Notes under the pieces: model-generated
Databases searched by the model: none
Told to the model about the DNA's origin: nothing
Seen by the model: the letters and a program-made list of their open reading frames with translations, nothing else
Shown: positions 57,501-64,000 of the stretch, one piece after another
Position numbering within the stretch: the stretch's first letter is position 1
Layout: every line of letters begins with the position of its first letter
Source: Undaria pinnatifida
Taxonomy: Eukaryota > Sar > Phaeophyceae > Laminariales > Alariaceae
Assembly: GCA_012845835.1 (NCBI GenBank)
Contig: JABAKD010000016.1
Location: 14,497,020 to 14,561,019 of the forward strand
Direction: 5' to 3'
Length of the DNA stretch: 64,000 nucleotides
Position numbers and translations under genes: made by a program

Positions 57501-60500
57501 TGGATATGTAAGTGGATGTCATACCTGTTGTATGGATACGTAAGTGGATCCCATATATGGGCACGGGGGTGATGCGCACAGCATCCACTCCACTAACGGC
57601 ACCGAAACTCGCTTCGTAAGATGCTACTTGAAAGGATCGCGTAGCAACCGTGTGCCAACGTCAAGTGTGGTACGCCAAGGCCGTTGATGAGGGCGATGAT
57701 GTTGGATTGGCCCTCTAAAACTAAACACTCTGCCCTTGATTGTGATTGTCAGCATTGATGTCGCCCCGTAACCGCGTCTATTCCGTAACCATGTATTTTT
57801 CCTGGCAGGGTTGGGGATGGAATACTGCGAACCCCACGCTGGCTTCCCTTCGCGGGGTGAACCCAGTTAACGAATACAGTCCTAAAACGAGCGATAGCGG
57901 CGTTTCAAGAATGTGTCGGTATCACAGAGAGAACCCCAGGACCACGTTCATGAGCGTCTTTCCGGTGAGTATTGTATGACTTGTATGAACATGCCAAGGA
58001 TATGGTTAGTAGAGTATATTTTCTGGAGTACCCGGGGACAAAAAAAAACAAGGCTATGTTGGTCATACCCGGTTAGATTCCTGGGTACATCCAGCGTCAT
58101 ACCCGGCTAGATTCCCGGGTACATCTAGTGTCATACCCAAAACGTATTTACCCGGGTATATCTTAGAGTATAGCCCCTACCAAACAGACCCTTGGAGTAT
58201 TCTGTGAACATATTCCGCTCCTGTTCTAGCATGGTGTACCGCGGCCCCGTGGTGGCAGAAAAACCTGAGGTGATAGCCCCACCATATGTTGAACGACACA
58301 CGATTTGATCTTGACACGTGCTACCATAGGGGCACGTTTACAGCACACGTTTTGGCCATTCTTTGACGAAAATATTTATCGCAGACGAAGGCTATGGTAT
58401 TGGTATTGTGGTATCATACCCCCCTTTTTCTCCACGAGTACAGTGTTTTCACCACTATAAATAATCACACTCGCCCGAGTGGCTGTACCTCACTGAAGAA
58501 CTATTTAGGCGATTTGTTTGGCGCGGTGTAGCTAGCCCTTCCTTTGTAGTTTTCGCATTGCAAAAATAAGACGGCGAGTCATCCCACGCTAGTAGTAGTA
58601 GCAGTAGTAGTAGTGGTAGGGGTCGCACTGCTGTTTGGGCCGAACGTTTCTGGCCGGTTGGGCTCCCCATGTGAGGAATTACCGGTTAATATGATGATTT
58701 TACGAATGTCTTTGTTTTAGGACTACTATTTCTAATGGCGCATAGAAGTGTCGGTCGGATTGCGCGAACGAATGCCTTCCAAGTAATGTTTCGCGTTAGA
58801 TAATGAGTTTTTCATTTAAGAAGCTCCTAGCCTTGTGCCGCACCCCTAGCGTGGGATAACTTCAGCACAAAATCTTAACATCGCAACGGCAGAAGGGGAT
58901 CACTCTCGCGAGCGACCTCGAGTTACTCCAAAATTAAACACCCAAAAGCGACCCCCCTACCGTAGCCTTGGTCTAATCAAGTAATCAATCAATCAGCCAA
59001 TAGTTAGGCTAATGGTTAGTCTAATCAACCATTACACAACTAATCAACGAATAGACAAATGATCAACCATTAGCCAACTAATCAATCAATGGACAACTCA
59101 TCAACTAATCGACAAATACTAGTTGGTCAAGTTATTACTGTACTAATTACTGCATTACCCATTCGTGCTGTACGATATATTCGATGATACACCTAGAGTA
59201 GGCCATGTCACCATGTCATTTGATGTGAGTGTTTGGTGTGAGTGTTTGGTGTGAGTGTTTGGTGTGAGTGTTTGGTGTGAGTGTTTGATGTGAGTGTTTG
59301 ATGTGAGTGTTTGATGTGAGTGTTTGATGTGAGTGTTTGATGCGAACGTTTGATGTGAGTGTTTGATGTGAGTGTTTGATGTGAGTGTTTGATGTGAGTG
59401 TTTGATGTGAGTGTTTGATGTGAGTGTTTGATGTGAGTGTTTGATGTGAGTGTTTGATGTGAGTGTTTGGTGTGAATGTTTGATGTGAGTGTTTAATGCG
59501 AGTGTTTGGTGTGAGTGTTTGATGCGAGTGTTTGATGCGAGTGATGTGAGTGTTTGATGTAAGTGTTTGATGTGAGTGTTTGATGTAATTGTTTGATGTG
59601 AGTGTTTGATGTGAGTGTTTGATGTGAGTGTTTGATGTGAGTGTTTGATGTGAGTGTTTGATGTGAGTGTTTGACGTGTGTGTTTGATGTGTGTTTGATG
59701 TGAGTGTTTGATGTATGTGTTTGATGTGAGTGTTTGATGTGAGTGTTTGATGTGAGTGTTTGATGTGAGTGATTGGTGTGAGTGTTTGGTGTGAGTGTTT
59801 GATGTGAGTGTTTGATGTGTGTGTTTTGTGTGAGTGTTTGGTGCGAGTGTTTGGTGTGAGTGTTTGATGTGAGTGTTTGATGTGAGTGTTTGCTGTGAAT
59901 GCTGTGAGTGTTTGATGTGAGTGTTTGGTGTGAGTGTTTGGTGTAAGTGTTTGATGTGAGTGTCTGATGTGAGTGCTTGATGTGAGTGTTTGATGAAAGT
60001 GTTTGATGTGAGTGTTTAATTTGATTCTTCACTGGGTTGCACCTTCGTTGTTTTTTCAACACCGGGGTTTGGGTGAGATGTGCGCCCCCACCGTACTCTT
60101 AGTACTATTAGTGCTATTAGTACTATTAATATTATATAATAGCGAGATGTGTGAGAAACCCTCAAGCGAGGAGCCATCTTGAGTGCACCCCTACCCCCTA
60201 CAGTACTATTACTACTATTAGTGGCATACGTGTCACCCATAATCACATGCCGTGCCTGCTCTATCGTGGTGCACCTCGGTGGCAGAGCGAAATCATGCAA
60301 GGGTCCACCGTGTCTTGATTGACGCGGGAGGCGATCAGTATAAACAAACCACGTTGTGAGAATATGCCAAACCTGTTATGAGGTATTTTACCTGGTAGTG
60401 TAGAAGAACAACGCCATACAGCAGCTCCAGGACGTCTGGAATGAAGGAATGCTTTTTAACAACGGACGGAACGAAGCTAAATATGCTTTGCCACCTGTCG

Positions 60501-63500
60501 CGTATATTCTCCGCGGGCATAGTTGTGGCGTGTTGCTCCGTTTGACCCAAAGTAACCCCTCTTTTCTTCTCTTTTTTTGTCTTTTCCAGCCGCTTCTTGT
60601 CTTTTCCTGTCTTTTCTTGTCTTTTCTTCTTCTTGCTCCCTTTGACCCTAACAAGCCTCTTTTTTTTTCTGCCGGCTTCCTTTGACGCAAATGAGCCTTT
60701 CCTTTTACTCCTTCTTGCCCCCTTTGACCCACATCAATCAACGGTCTTGCCTGTTCTGTTTTACTGTTTGACTCCAATGGACATCTCCCTAGTCCCCTTT
60801 GCTCCGTTTGACCCAATCATTCTATCTTTTTTTGTTTTCGAATCAACCCTAATCAACCGCCTCTTTCTTTTGCTATGTTTGACCCAATTGAACCTCTTCG
60901 TACTTGTCATGGCTCCCTTTGACCCAAAGCAATCTCTCCTTTGTTTTCTTGCTGTTACCCAAATCGCCCTCTCCTCTTTTTCCGCAGATTTACCAGGCCA
61001 AGATTTTTGAGAACGAGTTTTCCAGGGTTGGGAAACGTTGCTACGGGTGCAGCATACACTACCACTATATTTCGGTCACCAACGCCTCTGAATCATACGA
61101 TGGTGCCAAAATGGTTCACTCATCACTTACAGAAATGGTCGCAAATGTGAGAATACGATTGTGACGATTGATATTTCAACGCGCAGCAGTTAGTTTAGCT
61201 TTACCATTAGCTTTTGGTATTCTGTATCGTTATCCACAACACGCTATTTTTCAAAGTTTAAAAACGTTGCTACGGGCGCAAAAGGCACTAACTACCCTTG
61301 CATCTCGGCCGCTTATTCTCCAGAAGAATGTGTTGACTCCAAAAGGTCCACTCAGCCGTCACCGAAATGGTCGCCAATGTGATAATACGCTTGGGTGAAC
61401 TAGCGAACGGGCTTTGAACGTGCAGCAATTTAGTTTGAGAATTAGCAGTAACAGTACTTTGGGCATCCGGTATCGCTGTCCACGATTCCAACGTGCAGCA
61501 CTTCGGGTTCAGGATTCCCAGCACTTTGGCATTTCGCATGGTTATGCACAACACAATACGATATGCCGGTGTACTATTAACTTTCAACCCCACGCCGCGA
61601 CGAGTTCACCGTGTGTGTCTCGAACGTTTGAGTCTGTGCCTGGCAACTAGCTTGATGTCGGGTAGGGGGCAAGGTTTGCAGCTTCCAGCGACCGCCACCG
61701 CCACCGCCGCCAATTGGTGTGCCCCGATTGTGGTCGCTTGCCGGTGCTTTATATATTTAGTTTCGTTGAGACTCCGACCCAACGACTACGGAAGCAGAAT
61801 AAATGGCACTTACACATGGTGCTTGAGAACATTGCAACCGCCGAGCGCTTACACCTTTAAGGATCACTTGGGAATCACATACCATCTAACAAGTGGCAAA
61901 CGTAGTTAGTACCATTTGCCGGCACTGGCACGAATGATTTTGTGATTTTTTCGACAAGAAGTGTCAAATTTGTTTTCCTAACGAAATCTTGACCATGGTT
62001 TTTTTTCTGAAAAAAGCATGCCAACAGCAGCCGACGCCATGTCAACTAACTCACGGATTTTTTACCGATCGCCCTTGAGAAAAGCACCACCAGATGCTCG
62101 GGGGAGAGGGGCGGGGTACAGAGACCACGTTAAAAATCTTGTGTACGAGTGATCGTCTGTAGTTTTCGAAATGCCAATGATAATTTGTAAAAATCATTCT
62201 AACATCGTCAGCTGTGAGTTCGACAATTTTAAGATCGATACTCATCTTTTTAAGCTGCGTAATACATCGGTCGTCCGTTTTCAGCAAGTTTTCATGAATG
62301 AACATGTTGTTCTCACATTGGGCACATACTACAGCATCATGAAGGTTAAGATGCAGCATTGCATCAACCATTGTTGTTTCTGAGGCTCCTCACTTGAGCT
62401 GGATTTAGTTGCACCCGTCGAAGGCAAAAACTTTGTTGAGTAAACTGAAGGTGCAACCCGATGGCCTAGGTGTGCACAATATGAATCAATAGTTATGTTG
62501 AAAAATGAGAATTTCATTCCGAAATTTTGCATTAATAGGTTAAGAAGCCCCGTCACTCCAGAAGAAAAGTGCCTACCAGGTATTAATACAACTATAGCCT
62601 CTATCGTCTTCATTAGCTCTTTACCCTGAAATACAGATTTTAGACCCGAGTCGCCTACTCACTTGCTGTGCTCACAAAAAGAAAGACCCGAGTTGCCCAT
62701 TCACTTGCACGGGTGCTGTTTCGGGCTGCCTGGGTTGTTGTGTGTCGGTCTCCAGATAATGGTCACTAAGGCTGTGGGAACCAAAGCAGCTCTGTATGAC
62801 AAGGTGGCCGGCACACCGGACATCTCCTCGCGACGTGTTGAAGTTGCGAACGTTTTTGAGGTGAGGGGTTTAGCGAGAAGTCAGAAGTGCATGCATTGCG
62901 TTTGCTCCCGAAGTTTTTTTTTTTTTTTTTTTCCGTTTTACAGTTTGTGACCACATACAAGTAGTTTGTACGTCTCTCCAGGATGAAGAGTGAGGATAGA
63001 CACTGGGCGTACTACTGTAGTGCCGGGGTGGAAATAATGGTTTAATTGTTTTTTTTAACGTGAAGAAACAAACACACGCATGCAACCCTGTTGGAAGAAA
63101 CGACAAAGAAATCTCCTACGTTGTTGACCTGTAAACGCCCGCTATCTCCCCATTCTCGCTTAATTCGGTGCTGCCAAGGCTGGCAGGCTTACCTGAGTGG
63201 TACCATATGCAGCGCATTGTTTGTGTTGTTTGTGTTGTTTATATTACTTGGATGTTTGTGTGGTTTGTATTGTTTGCGTTGTTTGAGTCGTGTTTGTATT
63301 GTTTGTATTGTTTGTATCGCTTGTGTTGATGGTATTGTTTGTATAATTCGTGTTGTTTGTTTGTAATGTTTATGCTGTTTGTGCTGTTAGGACTGTTAGG
63401 ACTGTTGAGACTGTTAGAACTGGACCCATGCTGTGATTGGGGTAGCTCTTCCCCCCCGAATAATCGGCACCGACGGGCTTCCTCAGATAAGGGCATACTT

Positions 63501-63968
63501 GGACGTGACTCGTATCTCGTCCCGGTATCATTGGAGTACTGTTTCTTTGTTCAACAATACTATGATTTCTATCATCAGGCCATGGACATTCCTACTGGTT
63601 TGCTATTTTCGGGCATCTCAAAGAAAGGTTTGCGCGAGGTATTGAGGTCCTCTAATATGGCAGGTGTTAATGGCATCATGCGAAGGCCCTCAGAAGATGC
63701 AGGCACACCCCGAGCATAGTAACGTATTGACATATTAATGCCATGCGGCGGCAGACTGGCAACTGAATCCCCTCAATAGTCTGTTCGGCGAAGCCCGAAC
63801 ATCGCACCCCCTCAGTTGCTACTTGTTACGTGTTGCGGTGACCCCTGTGCCTTATGGCCTCCGCCGCAGGTATGCACGGACTGCCCGGCAACGTTGATCC
63901 CGTACCACGTAAAACCAGAGCCAGAACTAGCGTGCAAGACCGTCAGCTACTTGCCTGGAAATGCCTCG
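54581..63968 (+). CDS. Secreted filamin-repeat / NXPE-PC-esterase-like protein (multi-exon, partial)
   Basis: Proposed exons: 54581-55327, 56477-56686, 57439-57507, 57809-57964, 60988-61146, 62756-62860, 63579-63638, 63870-63968. All are GT-AG bounded, all lengths divide by three and all junctions are phase 0. Exon 54581 encodes a filamin/ABP280-type Ig repeat: GPGLHSAIAG, SFTV, VENNGDGTL, PGTYLVHV, PIVGSPF. A segment like the NXPE/PC-esterase region follows: YWRAGSWVS, RDGWVFQPEAC, then WLLAMGNSILRG (55166-55201). There the GDS nucleophile motif of this esterase class is GNS, with Ser kept. Later exons continue as TYQ|DLRLYTIRS, VLMDALPKDW, GWGWNTANPT, FENEFSRVGKRC and VCTDCPATLIPYH. It probably acts outside the cell or in the Golgi on glycans, by analogy. 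The 3' end lies beyond the window. The exon at 63579 is the least certain. Confidence 0.72.
55718..55990 (+). repeat. (TTTCTA)n hexanucleotide microsatellite
   Basis: About 45 units with few interruptions, within the first intron after the filamin exon. The poly-Phe/Leu ORF is an artefact. Confidence 0.95.
56225..56480 (+). repeat. Tandem duplication just before and into the acceptor of the second domain exon
   Basis: GTAGGCAACAGCCCGCATAC..GGGCTCTATTGTGCAACAA and CAGGCAACCGTCCGCGTACA..GAGCGCTGTTGTGCAACAA correspond. So do the following CTTCCGGTCGCATTTATTCAGGATCTG and CTTCCGACCTCTTTTATCCAGGATCTG. The splice acceptor CAG|GATCTG is therefore present twice. Confidence 0.7.
57490..57565 (+). repeat. 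Duplicated splice-donor segment
   Basis: TGTATGGATATGTAAGTGGAT is followed about 36 bp later by TGTATGGATACGTAAGTGGAT, so the donor GTAAGT of exon 57439-57507 has a second copy inside the intron. Confidence 0.8.
58030..58165 (+). repeat. Tandem repeat of about 35 bp with ACCCGG palindromes
   Basis: GTCATACCCGG.TAGATTCC and GGGTACATC.AG recur three times, the last diverged. Intronic. Confidence 0.75.
58577..58861 (-). mobile_element. MITE family M1, copy 3 (complete)
   Basis: Terminal inverted repeats AGTCATCCCACGCTAG and CTAGCGTGGGATAACT. In reverse orientation it aligns with copy 1 at 11.1 kb over internal blocks (GGGGTGC.GCA, CATTCGTTCGCGCAA.CCGACC, TAGTCCTAAAACAA, GGGGAGC). It is the shortest, least expanded copy and lies in an intron. 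Its left end contains a short (AGT)n run. Confidence 0.75.
59222..60021 (+). repeat. 12-bp satellite (TGATGTGAGTGTT)-type array, about 65 units
   Basis: Unit GTGAGTGTTTGATGT (12-bp period, with GGT, GCG and GAA variants) over 800 bp in an intron. On the minus strand it yields an open frame of Ser-Asn-Thr-His/His-Gln-Thr-Leu repeats, which I consider incidental. Confidence 0.95.
60540..60970 (+). repeat. Degenerate repeat of TTTGACCCAA-type units in a pyrimidine-rich intron
   Basis: GTTTGACCCAA, CTTTGACCC and GTTTGACTCCAA recur about ten times, spaced 35-70 bp and separated by CTTTTCTT-rich tracts, just upstream of the acceptor at 60987. Confidence 0.65.
63217..63405 (+). repeat. Degenerate 9-bp repeat (TTGTTTGTA/G)n
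   Basis: About 20 units of TTGTTTGTGT/TTGTTTGTAT type within an intron, giving a shadow ORF of Val/Cys/Leu on one strand and Asn/Tyr/Lys on the other. Confidence 0.85.
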
Positions 63969-64000
63969 GTGGGTACGGCGTGGGATGAGGAAATGTGCCC

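Noticed and set aside
59493..60062. 189-residue minus-strand ORF of His/Ser/Thr repeats
   Set aside because: A direct consequence of the 12-bp satellite; intronic and without start context or conserved ends.
63487..63645. Exon starting at 63487 (IRAYLDVTRISS...)
   Set aside because: It has an acceptor but no phase-compatible donor to the exon at 63870; the exon 63579-63638 joins in phase 0 on both sides.

Overview
This is a eukaryotic genomic window: GT-AG spliceosomal introns, very low gene density, and many decayed transposable elements, microsatellites and minisatellites. The mix of non-LTR retrotransposons, Helitron, hAT, TTAGGG-type arrays and a secreted pepsin-family protease fits a stramenopile (heterokont) alga such as a brown alga. 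That placement is an inference from general character; no ribosomal or organellar marker is present.

Layout. 1-0.7 kb: first exon (minus strand) of a secreted aspartic protease that runs off the left edge. 0.9-6.3 kb: a near-perfect 0.8-kb CTA array, a foldback element with interstitial TTAGGG arrays, and minus-strand LINE debris. 6.3-7.8 kb: a broken LINE reverse transcriptase with a microsatellite expanded inside its coding sequence. 7.8-18.6 kb: dispersed repeats, tRNA-derived SINE copies, minisatellites, more LINE 3' ends and a hAT transposase tail. 18.8-24.5 kb: a tandem segmental duplication whose second copy carries a 1.47-kb block of degenerate tandem repeats. 24.9-34.3 kb: an autonomous Helitron. 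Its exons join in frame into one OTU protease / HUH-Y2 Rep / PIF1 helicase protein of about 2,166 residues. 34.3-39.2 kb: SINE tail, a TIR element and a LINE interrupted by a MITE. 39.9-45.6 kb: a possible TIR-bounded element holding an intact OTU-protease gene, its truncated 99%-identical tandem duplicate, and a nested hAT-like MITE with an 8-bp target duplication. 46.2-64 kb: a multi-exon plus-strand gene (signal peptide, filamin-type Ig repeat, NXPE/PC-esterase-like domain). All of its recognised exons are multiples of three with phase-0 borders, and its introns are full of MITEs and satellites. It runs off the right edge.

Only two genes look like ordinary host genes: the protease at the left edge and the filamin/PC-esterase-like gene at the right. 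Both are partial and both look secreted. The best-preserved coding content otherwise belongs to the Helitron and the OTU gene. No rRNA gene, convincing intact tRNA gene or CRISPR array was seen.
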